NCBI GenBank assembly: GCA_038247245.1
Contig: JBBRVE010000013.1
Location: forward strand, 1 to 48,336
Direction of reading: 5' to 3'
DNA length: 48,336 nt
DNA from: JAPWJZ01 sp038247245
Lineage (GTDB): Bacteria > Pseudomonadota > Alphaproteobacteria > Micavibrionales > UBA2020
Both the position numbers and the translations under genes were made by a program. Position 1 is the first letter of the stretch, and each line of letters begins with the position of its first letter. The notes under the pieces were generated by a model, which saw only the letters and a program-made list of their open reading frames with translations, searched no databases and was not told the origin of the DNA. Positions 41,433 through 48,336 of this stretch are shown piece by piece.

Positions 41433-42578
41433 ATGGCGAGCGGCGGGGCATTGGTAATTCTATTGGATGAAATCGCGACCATGGTAAAGGTCGCGGCGGA
41501 AAAGACCGACAGCGTCGCCGACAAATCCCACGTCAAAAAAGACGACGACAGTTATACCGAGAAGCGCGACATGTCGATCCTGATCGACGTCGCCAAAGGT
41601 TCGTTGAAGAACAAGGCCATTCTGGTTCCCGCCGCGCTTGCCGTGCATTTGCTGATGCCGTGGGCGGTGATGCCGATGCTGGCCGCAGGCGGCGCATATT
41701 TCGCCTATGAAGGCATCGGCAAGATGAAGGCGTTGTGGACAGGTGAAGACAACCACCATCACGCGCCCGTCGATATTCCGGGAGAAGACGCCGCAACCGC
41801 TCGCGCCCGCAAGGTCAAAAGCGCAATCAAGACCGACATGATCCTGTCGGGCGAAATCACCGCCGTCACGATGGCTGCGACGCTTGCGCTGCCGTTTGCG
41901 ACGCAGGCAATGGTCATGGGCGGCGTCGCCATTGGTGCGACCGCTGGCGTTTACAGCATCATTACCGCGATCATTAAAATGGAAGACGTCGGCGCGTGGC
42001 TGGCATCGCGCAAAAGCGACAGACTGCCGTCGAAAATTGCGCGCCCCATCGGTCGCACCATCCTTGCCGGCAAGCCGCATGTCATGAACGGCATTTCTGT
42101 TGCGGGGGGCCTCGCTATTTTCATGGTTGGCGGCGGATTACTATTCCACGGCATTCCGGTGGCGGGCGATTTCGTCAACAACACGATTTCAAATGTGGTT
42201 TCCAGCCAGTATATGCACAGCCTTGTGAAACTGGGCGCATCATTTGCGGCGGGCGTCACGACCGGACTGGTCGCAAAACCGATCGTGCGTGTGCTGGAAA
42301 AACCCGTGAAGAGCGCCTATGCCTTCCTGCGCCAGTGGGTGCCGGAAGTATTCACGATACGCGGCAATAAGCCAGAGCCTGAAACGCCCAAGCCGGTTGT
42401 GATGCCTGAGATTCAGGTTCAGTTGCCGTTAGCCGAAAAACCGGCGTTGGTGGATACCGAAATTAAACAATTCTTTGATGCCGTCGCCGCCCCGAAAACT
42501 GTGCAGCAATGGCCGGTTCATGAACAGAATGTCTGGAACATCAAGCTTGCCGCGAAGTCTGATAACCCGCAGCCATAA
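41433..42578 (+). CDS. DUF808 family inner-membrane protein (YedI-like)
   Basis: This 381-residue membrane protein matches the YedI family. It opens LVILLDEIATMVKVAAEKT, followed by VAKGSLKNKAILVPAAL, PWAVMPMLAAGGAYFAYEG, KSAIKTDMILSGEI and LAIFMVGGGLLFHGIP, all characteristic positions. About six membrane helices are visible between residues 60 and 290. A C-terminal extension of about 75 residues (from about 305) is Pro/Glu-rich and probably cytoplasmic; E. coli YedI lacks it. The function of the family is unknown. The gene is followed by a shared bidirectional terminator. Confidence 0.87.
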   Translation: MASGGALVILLDEIATMVKVAAEKTDSVADKSHVKKDDDSYTEKRDMSILIDVAKGSLKNKAILVPAALAVHLLMPWAVMPMLAAGGAYFAYEGIGKMKALWTGEDNHHHAPVDIPGEDAATARARKVKSAIKTDMILSGEITAVTMAATLALPFATQAMVMGGVAIGATAGVYSIITAIIKMEDVGAWLASRKSDRLPSKIARPIGRTILAGKPHVMNGISVAGGLAIFMVGGGLLFHGIPVAGDFVNNTISNVVSSQYMHSLVKLGASFAAGVTTGLVAKPIVRVLEKPVKSAYAFLRQWVPEVFTIRGNKPEPETPKPVVMPEIQVQLPLAEKPALVDTEIKQFFDAVAAPKTVQQWPVHEQNVWNIKLAAKSDNPQP

Positions 42579-42598
42579 AATAATCCGCACATAAAAAA

Positions 42599-42630
42599 AC
42601 GGCCCCCGAAACCGGAGGCCGTTTTTTTTA
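42599..42630. terminator. Bidirectional intrinsic terminator between the DUF808 and CarD genes
   Basis: A ten-base stem with one mismatch (ACGGCCCCCG / CGGAGGCCGT) is flanked by an A-run on the left and a T-run on the right, serving both convergent genes. Confidence 0.85.
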
Positions 42631-42646
42631 ATCTTTGGCGAAAGGA

Positions 42647-43384
42647 TTAAGCGACGTTCGAGAGGACTGCTTCCAGTTTCTCGGCGGCTTTCTTTTCGTC
42701 GATCTTTTCGATCGCGGCGACTTCGCGTGCAAGACGCTCCAGCGCAGCCTGATAGATCTGGCGTTCGCTGTAGGACTGTTCGCTTTCGTCGGTGTCCTTG
42801 CGGAGGTCGCGGAGGACTTCTGCAATCGCAACGGGGTCGCCCGAGTTGATCTTTGCTTCGTATTCCTGTGCGCGACGGCTCCACATCACGCGGCGGGTCT
42901 GGCTGCGGCCCTGCAGGGTCGCGAGCGCGTCCTTCAGGCGGTCCTTGGAGGACAGCTTGCGCAGGCCGGAAGACTTCACCTTGCTGATCGGCAGCTTGAG
43001 ACGCATACGATCTTTTTCGAAGCAGATGGTGTAAAGGGTAATTTCCATACCTGCGATGGTCGTCGTTTCGACGCCTTCGACATAGCCGACGCCATGGGCG
43101 GGATAAACGACGAAGTCACCGGTGGTGAAATCGAGTTTTTCTGGCTTCTTGGCGACCGGAGCGGCCACGGGGGCTACAGCGACCGGAGCCGGGGCAGCTT
43201 TTTGAACTTGAGGTGCGGGTTTTGCTTTCTGCACGGGGGGGGCGACCTTCATGGTCGTCTTGCCCTTGACCGTCACTTTAACGGCGGTCGCGGTCTTCTT
43301 GACTGCGGCGGGGGCGGGTTTTGCCGCGGCGGGCTTCTTGGTGGTGCCGGTGGTCTTTGCCTTGCCTTTGGTGATCTTCGCCAT
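42647..43384 (-). CDS. CarD-family transcriptional regulator with long basic N-terminal tail
   Basis: The 245 residues end in a CarD_CdnL domain. FTTGDFVVYPAHGVGYVEGVE starts at about residue 86, followed by the RNAP-interacting Tudor-like strands (ICFEKDRMRLKLPI). The helical C-terminal DNA-binding part includes WSRRAQEYEAKINSGDPVAIAEVLRDL. CarD/CdnL proteins bind the beta subunit of RNA polymerase and stabilise open complexes at rRNA and other promoters. The first 83 residues are an Ala/Lys/Pro/Val-rich low-complexity tail, resembling histone H1-type tails, absent from short CdnL proteins. It stands alone between a terminator and a 247-bp upstream region. Confidence 0.9.
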   Translation of the reverse strand: MAKITKGKAKTTGTTKKPAAAKPAPAAVKKTATAVKVTVKGKTTMKVAPPVQKAKPAPQVQKAAPAPVAVAPVAAPVAKKPEKLDFTTGDFVVYPAHGVGYVEGVETTTIAGMEITLYTICFEKDRMRLKLPISKVKSSGLRKLSSKDRLKDALATLQGRSQTRRVMWSRRAQEYEAKINSGDPVAIAEVLRDLRKDTDESEQSYSERQIYQAALERLAREVAAIEKIDEKKAAEKLEAVLSNVA

Positions 43385-43631
43385 GGTGCCTCTTTTCTAT
43401 AGTAAGGTCCCGGGATGCGCAGGACGTATTTAACAGAATACTTGGATATCGGACGCACTTACGTCATTTAAAAAGACTGTACAGGAAATGCCATAAAAGG
43501 ACAAGTCAAATCTTAAAAAAGTGTTAAAAGTCAATAATCTGACAGTGCCTTACAGTGGAGTAAGACATCGTGAATCCTCAAGATTCTTTCAAAAATTTTC
43601 CCACAAATTATTGATATTGCTGTGGATAACT

Positions 43632-43970
43632 TTAATCGCCATCGCCGGGTTCGGGGCTGAACAGGGACATCTTCTCGGGCGTGTCCTTAAACTCCTCGGC
43701 TTCGGGCAAAGCGGGCTTTTTCTTGGTCAGGTTGGGCCAAGGGCCGGTCGAAAACTCGCGGTTTAGCTCGAGGAACGGCTCTCCGCGGGGGTCAATATCC
43801 GTAACAATAGCGTCAATCGGGCATTCGGGGATGCAGACGCCGCAATCGATACATTCGTCAGGGTTGATGACGAGCATGTTTTCGCCCTCGTAGAAGCAGT
43901 CCACGGGGCAGACTTCCACGCAGTCGGTATATTTGCATTTAATGCATACGTCTGTGACGACATAGGTCAT
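43632..43970 (-). CDS. fdxA: FdxA-type ferredoxin (7Fe-8S)
   Basis: This 112-residue soluble electron carrier has cysteines 9, 12, 17 and 21 (with CP at 21-22) followed by 25, and 40, 43, 46 and 50 (CIDCGVCIPECP). They form the usual 3Fe-4S plus 4Fe-4S cluster site of this family. The YEGENMLVINPDEC linker and the C-terminal extension (LELNREFSTGPWPNLTKKK) are typical of alphaproteobacterial FdxA, often located near carD as here. The start ATG at 43970 gives the standard MTYVV N-terminus. Confidence 0.94.
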   Translation of the reverse strand: MTYVVTDVCIKCKYTDCVEVCPVDCFYEGENMLVINPDECIDCGVCIPECPIDAIVTDIDPRGEPFLELNREFSTGPWPNLTKKKPALPEAEEFKDTPEKMSLFSPEPGDGD

Positions 43971-44038
43971 GGCTGGAGTTTCACCCTTTTAGTCAGGGAG
44001 TTATATACGCTTTTCAAGCTGGCGGTTCAAGTCGGCTG

Positions 44039-44392
44039 TTAAGCGGCCTTGGGCGCCGTCTGGGTCTGCGTCTGGGGTTTGGACAGGTGGTTCGCAAGGC
44101 TCGATGCGCCTGCTGCCAGCAGATGGGTGATCCCGCCCTTGAACAGCCCCGCCGCCTTGCCAAACGCCGCAACCGCAACGCCCGTCACAAAGAAGGTCGC
44201 TGCCGCAGGGGGGGCGATCAGTATGGAGGGGGTCGACAGGGCGACCAGCGCCGCGCCAACCACCATCGAAGGCACTGACACCACACGCTCGACAAAGCGC
44301 GCCGCGCGGTTGAACTGGATCGAGTTGCTGTCACCGCCGAGCGTGTACTGGTGCGAAGGTTTGCCGGCAAGCCAGTTGAAAACGTCTTTCAT
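44039..44392 (-). CDS. Orphan small membrane protein
   Basis: In this 117-residue protein a polar N-terminus (MKDVFNWLAGKPSHQY) is followed by two hydrophobic stretches (about residues 40-57 and 60-82), rich in Ala, Val and Gly. A polar tail repeats Gln-Thr pairs (KPQTQTQTAPKAA). No known family is seen. It is on the same strand as fdxA but 68 bp upstream of it, so co-transcription is possible. Confidence 0.62.
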   Translation of the reverse strand: MKDVFNWLAGKPSHQYTLGGDSNSIQFNRAARFVERVVSVPSMVVGAALVALSTPSILIAPPAAATFFVTGVAVAAFGKAAGLFKGGITHLLAAGASSLANHLSKPQTQTQTAPKAA

Positions 44393-44476
44393 CGATCCGC
44401 GCTCCTCAAAGATTGAAACCTGAGGGGATCATAGCGGTGCGATGCGCCGAAGTGAATAGACGATTAAGTTGCCATA

Positions 44477-45412
44477 TCAACCGGTGGCGGAAATCTTCTC
44501 GATCAGCTCGCCCTTGATCGTTTCAGCCTTGTCGTTGTCGATCTGGCAGGTGCCGACGGCTTTGTGACCGCCGCCGCCGTATTCGAGCATCAGCGCGCCG
44601 ACATCGAGTTTTGAGGTACGGTTGAGTACAGATTTGCCGATGGCAAAAACCGTGTTCACGCCCTGCTTGCCGGGCAGGATATGCATCGAGATATTCGCAT
44701 TCGGGAATAGCGCGTACACGGTGAAGCGGTTCGTCGTGTAAAGCTCGTTCTCGTGGCGGTAGTCGAGCACGACGAGATTGTTTTTCACTTCCGCGCATTT
44801 CATGATCTGGTGGCGGGCGAGCTTGCTGTGCTCGGCATACATACGCACACGCTCGGCGACATCCTGATGGCGCAGGATATCGTTGATGTCGCTGTTCTTG
44901 CGCAGGATTTCGATCAGTTCATACATCAGCTGGAAATTGTTGATGCGGAATTCCTTGTAGCGGCCCAGGCCAGTGCGGTTGTCCATGATGAAGCCCAGCA
45001 GGATCCAGCCCTTCGGGTTGATGATGTCGTCATGCGTCACATCGGCGGAATCGATTTTATCCGCTGCGTTCAGCAGTTCCTGCGAGATGTTCGGGAATTT
45101 TTCCTTGCCGCCATAATGACGATAAATAACATGCGCGGCGCTGGGGGCTGTCGGGTCGTTGATCAGGTTCGGTTGCGGCTCTTTCGTGCGCTGCAATTCG
45201 CTGGCGTGGTGGTCGAATACGAGATGCGCCTTCGGGTGATAGGGCAGGTTCGTGATGATGTCGTTGTCGGTGATTTCGACGAGGCCATCCTGCATGTCTT
45301 TCGGATGCGCGAATTTTACGTCCTCGACCATGCCGAGTTCTTTCAGCAGCACGGCGCAGACGATGCCATCCAGATCGGCGCGGGTAACGAGTCTATGTTT
45401 CTTATCGGTCAT
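44477..45412 (-). CDS. DHH-family phosphoesterase
   Basis: This 311-residue protein has the DHH superfamily N-terminal motifs (VTRADLDGIVCAVLL for metal binding and FDHHASE containing DHH). DKIDSADVTHDD serves as a later ligand segment, and a DHHA1-type C-terminal site GGGGHKAVGTCQI follows. Relatives include nanoRNases, cyclic dinucleotide phosphodiesterases and exopolyphosphatases, and I cannot choose between them. The frame is open to 45844, but the upstream part is low-complexity shadow of the neighbouring gene; the ATG at 45412 opens directly into the domain and is right. The puuB-like gene lies 53 bp upstream. Confidence 0.85.
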   Translation of the reverse strand: MTDKKHRLVTRADLDGIVCAVLLKELGMVEDVKFAHPKDMQDGLVEITDNDIITNLPYHPKAHLVFDHHASELQRTKEPQPNLINDPTAPSAAHVIYRHYGGKEKFPNISQELLNAADKIDSADVTHDDIINPKGWILLGFIMDNRTGLGRYKEFRINNFQLMYELIEILRKNSDINDILRHQDVAERVRMYAEHSKLARHQIMKCAEVKNNLVVLDYRHENELYTTNRFTVYALFPNANISMHILPGKQGVNTVFAIGKSVLNRTSKLDVGALMLEYGGGGHKAVGTCQIDNDKAETIKGELIEKISATG

Positions 45413-45465
45413 GGTTTTCCCCTTATCACCAAAATACCCTTGAAAAGTAAAAAGAAAATTAATGC

Positions 45466-46764
45466 CTAATTCGCCAGCATATCGCGCAGGCGATACCAGC
45501 TCATGCCCGCCACGAAAACGGGACGTTTCAACAGGTTTCCACCCGGGAAATCCTGATGTTTGACGCGGGCAAAGACGTCGAAGCGTTCCGCATGGCCCGC
45601 CACAGCCTCCGCCACCACCTTGCCGAGGATGTTTGTGGCAACCACGCCCTGACCGCCGAAGCCATGTGCATAATACACATTCTTCGACAGCCGCCCGAGG
45701 CCGGGCAGACGGTTGATGGTGAATTCCAGCGGGCCGTACCAGCAATGATCGATTTTTGTGTTCGCCAGCTGCGGGAAGATTTTGAGCATGCGTTCGCGTA
45801 ACCGGTGGTCCTCGCCCGGCATGTCCATATCGCTGTAATTGCAATTGCCGCCGAACAGCAAGCGGTTGTCTTCGGACAACCGGTAGTAATCCATGATGAA
45901 ACGCGCATCGGATACCGCCACATTGCGGCTCATGATGCTTTTTGCCATTTCTTCGGTCAGAGGTTCTGTCGCAATCACATGCGCCGCGGCTGTAATGGAG
46001 CGGCGCGTCAATGCCTCGGTACCCTTCGCCTTGATGGCGCCGCCGAGGATGACGAATTTCGCTCTGACTTCACCCTTCGCCGTACGCACCTTCGGCGTGT
46101 CGCCGTGGATAATCTCGATCGCGCGGCTGTCCTCATATATACGGCAGCCTTTGGCGACGGCGGCGCGGGCGAGGCCTTGCGCGTAATTATAGGGGTGGAA
46201 ATGCCCACCGACTTCGTCCAGCTGCCCACCTATATATTGTGGCACATGGACGATGCCTTGCGTTTCGGCGGCGTCCAGTATCCGCATTTCTGGGTAACCC
46301 AGCGCCGCCCAGCCTTCGCTGTCGTCTTTCAGGTCGTTCATCTGGCTGGGTTTATAGGCCGTGACCAGCACGCCCGGCTTGAACGCGCAGTCGATATTGA
46401 AATCCTGAATGCGCTGTTTGATAAGGCCGATACCCTCGACCGTGACGTCACTCATCAGCTTCGCATCGCCTTTGCCGTACTTGTCGATCAGGTATTTGGG
46501 TGATTTCGGGAAGCCGCGCTGCATTTGGCCGCCGTTTTTGCCGGAGGCGGAGTAGGCGATTTTGTTGATTTCCAGAATAATGACCGAGAATCCGCGTAAA
46601 CTGAGCTCAAAAGCGGCTGAAAGTCCCAAAAAACCGCCTCCAATTACACAAATATCGCAGTTGACGGCCTCTTGCAGAGAACCTAGAGTCGCGGCATGCG
46701 CATTTGCCGAGATTTGATACCACGGCGTACGAAAACGGACTGAAATGTCGGTAATGTTGCTCAA
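45466..46764 (-). CDS. puuB: FAD-dependent amine oxidoreductase (PuuB-like)
   Basis: This 432-residue DAO-type flavoprotein has the FAD-binding GxGxxG region VIGGGFLGLSAAFELS at about 40-55, EINKIAYSASGKNGGQ (about 65-80) and the C-terminal HGFGGQGV segment. In this family PuuB oxidises gamma-glutamylputrescine to the aldehyde. The NGGQ loop and the divergent glutamine-synthetase-like gene support that subgroup over DadA. Other primary or secondary amines remain possible. The start is a TTG at 46764 with GAGGG upstream; no ATG fits. Only 26 bp separate it from the divergent puuA-like gene, so the two promoters must overlap the coding starts. Confidence 0.78.
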   Translation of the reverse strand: MSNITDISVRFRTPWYQISANAHAATLGSLQEAVNCDICVIGGGFLGLSAAFELSLRGFSVIILEINKIAYSASGKNGGQMQRGFPKSPKYLIDKYGKGDAKLMSDVTVEGIGLIKQRIQDFNIDCAFKPGVLVTAYKPSQMNDLKDDSEGWAALGYPEMRILDAAETQGIVHVPQYIGGQLDEVGGHFHPYNYAQGLARAAVAKGCRIYEDSRAIEIIHGDTPKVRTAKGEVRAKFVILGGAIKAKGTEALTRRSITAAAHVIATEPLTEEMAKSIMSRNVAVSDARFIMDYYRLSEDNRLLFGGNCNYSDMDMPGEDHRLRERMLKIFPQLANTKIDHCWYGPLEFTINRLPGLGRLSKNVYYAHGFGGQGVVATNILGKVVAEAVAGHAERFDVFARVKHQDFPGGNLLKRPVFVAGMSWYRLRDMLAN

Positions 46765-46790
46765 AATTATGTAACCCTCAGGAGCCTTTC

Positions 46791-48140
46791 ATGGACAAGC
46801 TAGAAGAATTCATCCGGGAACACAAGATTACCGAGGTGGAATGCCTTGTTCCCGACATGGCCGGCATCGCGCGCGGCAAGATCATCCCCGCCGACAAGCT
46901 GCTACGCATCCTGCGGGAACGCGGCATGCCCTTGCCGGAATCCGTGTTCGCCCAGACGGTCACGGGCAACTACCCCGATGACCTCGACGAGCATATCAGC
47001 CCGACCTATGGGGATGTGTACCTGACCCCCGACGAAGCGACCGTCCGTTTCGTCCCCTGGTATCAGGAACCGACCGCCCAGATCATCTGCGATGCGTTCT
47101 ATTCCGACGATACGCCCGTGCCGCTGTCCTCCCGCCAGCTGCTCAAGATGATCGTGAAGGAATACGATAAACGCGGCTGGCAGCCGGTTGTGGCGCCCGA
47201 GCTTGAATTCTATCTCGTCGCCGTCAACACCGATCCCGACATTCCCCTGCAGCCGCCCGTCGGCCGCACCGGACGTCAGGAAATCGGTCGCCAAGCCTAC
47301 GGCATCGACGCCGTCAACGAATTCGACCCCGTGTTCGAAGACGTCTATGAATATTGCGAAAAGCAGAATATCGACATCGACACGCTGTCGCACGAAGCGG
47401 GCGCGGCGCAGATCGAGGTCAACTTTAACCACGGCGATCCCGTGGAGGCGGCAGATCAGGCCTTCCTGTTCAAGCGCACCTCGCGCGAAGTCGCGATCCG
47501 TCACGGCGTCTATGCGACGTTCATGGCGCAGCCGATGCAAACGGAACCCGGTTCCGCGATGCACATCCACCAGTCGGTCGTCAGCAAGAAAACCGGCAAG
47601 AACCTGTTCGCAACTGACAGCGGCGCCGACAGCGCGTTCCTGCGCCATTACATCGGCGGGCTGCAGCGTTACCTGCCTTACGCGATTCCGCTGTTCGCGC
47701 CGAACGTGAATTCGTACCGCCGTTTTGGCCACAAGGAAACCGACAGCCCCATCAACGTCGAATGGGGCCTCGACAACCGCACCGCCGGCCTGCGCATCCC
47801 TGTGTCAAAACCCGAAAACCGCCGCGTTGAAAACCGCCTGCCGGGCGCGGATGGCAACCCCTACCTCGTCATCGCCTCCACGCTCGCCTGCGGCCTGCTT
47901 GGTCTCATCGAGGAAATCGAGCCGTCCGAACAGATCAAAGGCAGCGCCTATAAAAAAGGCCACACGCTGCCGGGCAGCCTGACCGACGCGCTGAAAAAAT
48001 TCAAATCCTGCAAGCCGCTCTCCAACCTGCTGGGCGAACGCTTCGTCAAAACCTACGTCGCGATCAAGGAAGCGGAATACAAAGTGTACAACACCGTGAT
48101 CTCGTCATGGGAGCGGGAGAACTTGTTGCTGAACGTTTAA
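46791..48140 (+). CDS. puuA: Glutamine-synthetase-family enzyme (gamma-glutamylputrescine synthetase-like)
   Basis: This 449-residue type I/III glutamine-synthetase-fold ligase has CLVPDMAGIARGK (beta-grasp domain, about 19-31), PELEFYL (metal Glu, about 139-145), EAGAAQIEVNF, GSAMHIHQS and NVNSYRRF (ATP/substrate side), and ENRLPGADGNPYL. In the GlnA-like branch without an adenylylation loop, PuuA joins glutamate to putrescine. Close relatives use other amines or amino acids. CAGGAGCC stands six bases before the ATG. The divergent puuB-like oxidoreductase strengthens the polyamine assignment, but puuC, puuD and puuR are not seen in the window. Confidence 0.82.
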   Translation: MDKLEEFIREHKITEVECLVPDMAGIARGKIIPADKLLRILRERGMPLPESVFAQTVTGNYPDDLDEHISPTYGDVYLTPDEATVRFVPWYQEPTAQIICDAFYSDDTPVPLSSRQLLKMIVKEYDKRGWQPVVAPELEFYLVAVNTDPDIPLQPPVGRTGRQEIGRQAYGIDAVNEFDPVFEDVYEYCEKQNIDIDTLSHEAGAAQIEVNFNHGDPVEAADQAFLFKRTSREVAIRHGVYATFMAQPMQTEPGSAMHIHQSVVSKKTGKNLFATDSGADSAFLRHYIGGLQRYLPYAIPLFAPNVNSYRRFGHKETDSPINVEWGLDNRTAGLRIPVSKPENRRVENRLPGADGNPYLVIASTLACGLLGLIEEIEPSEQIKGSAYKKGHTLPGSLTDALKKFKSCKPLSNLLGERFVKTYVAIKEAEYKVYNTVISSWERENLLLNV

Positions 48141-48336
48141 TCCCTCTGTCATCCCCGCGATATATGGCATCTCGCAAGTGACATTGAATTCATTCGATGA
48201 TTCGACGCTGAATTTTACTGGGCAGGAGTTGGGCAGACGAAGACGCCCAAAACCGTCAATTTCTTAGCTAACTTTAGCGAATTCGCGAACCAGCGCAAGA
48301 CCGTATCTTTTCATCAAGCGCTTGCCGCGCCGCGAA
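48141..48336. other. 3' end of window, no firm gene
   Basis: A minus-strand frame entering from the right edge ends at TAA 48264 (last residues LMKRYGLALVREFAKVS). It could be the C-terminus of a gene lying beyond the window, but 24 codons are too few to judge. The rest shows no terminator or gene. Confidence 0.25.

Noticed and set aside
41167..41451. 94-codon minus-strand frame before the DUF808 gene
   Set aside because: It lies in the A/T-rich promoter region, has no ribosome binding site and overlaps the true DUF808 start.
1..48336. tRNA or rRNA genes
   Set aside because: I looked for T-loop-like GGTTCGAATCC strings and rRNA signature stretches and saw none. A tRNAscan run would settle it.

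Overview
The window looks like a chromosome segment of a free-living or predatory/host-associated alphaproteobacterium. The support is family-level: an RpoH-type sigma factor, a CarD-family regulator with a long basic N-terminal tail, a DUF2336 protein, an FdxA-type ferredoxin, and a TPR-methyltransferase of a kind I associate with Alphaproteobacteria. The ankyrin proteins and many small orphan membrane proteins suggest an under-sampled lineage (Micavibrio- or Rhodospirillales-like). That placement is inference. I see no rRNA, tRNA, prophage, CRISPR array or complete classical insertion sequence.

Layout. 1-6.3 kb: an L,D-transpeptidase cut by the left edge, a tandem-Nudix protein, two small orphan proteins, an ALDH7-family dehydrogenase and a pair of TPM-domain membrane proteins. 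6.3-9.6 kb: the threonine-degradation genes kbl and tdh, with a small membrane protein translationally coupled between them and another membrane protein after tdh. 9.7-14.1 kb: a sulfotransferase-like protein, a TPR-methyltransferase, trhO and a secreted orphan. 14.1-24.4 kb: core genes, namely smc, a membrane-anchored DsbA-like protein, dapF-mtaB, ftsY and an AMP nucleosidase. Between mtaB and ftsY lies a 402-bp element bounded by 56-bp inverted repeats and carrying a GIY-YIG nuclease gene with a premature stop.

24.4-31.6 kb: mostly orphans (AHSA1 protein, ankyrin protein, M20-like peptidase, DUF2336 protein, membrane protein). 30.8-36.9 kb: an apparent four-gene operon (SNase-like, proline iminopeptidase, pgk, secreted orphan), rpoH and a degenerate PPP-type phosphatase. 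37.0-41.4 kb: ankyrin / LCM-like methyltransferase / ankyrin cluster, a coiled-coil membrane protein and a PIN-domain pair that may be a toxin-antitoxin module. 41.4-48.3 kb: DUF808 (YedI-like) membrane protein, CarD regulator, ferredoxin, DHH-family phosphoesterase, and divergent genes resembling puuB and puuA.

How it works together. Several metabolic units can be read directly. kbl+tdh convert threonine to glycine and acetyl-CoA. The puuA/puuB-like pair suggests glutamylation and oxidation of a polyamine or other amine. The ALDH7 enzyme points to lysine/aminoadipate semialdehyde oxidation. Many orphan genes share one promoter design: TTGACA (often TTGACATA), a 16-18 bp spacer, a TAnnnT-like -10 and a leader of roughly 15-25 nt. 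This also helps choose several start codons. The items most worth a second look are the inverted-repeat GIY-YIG element, the tandem Nudix protein with a ruined second catalytic box, the PIN pair, and the enzymes that have lost canonical metal ligands.
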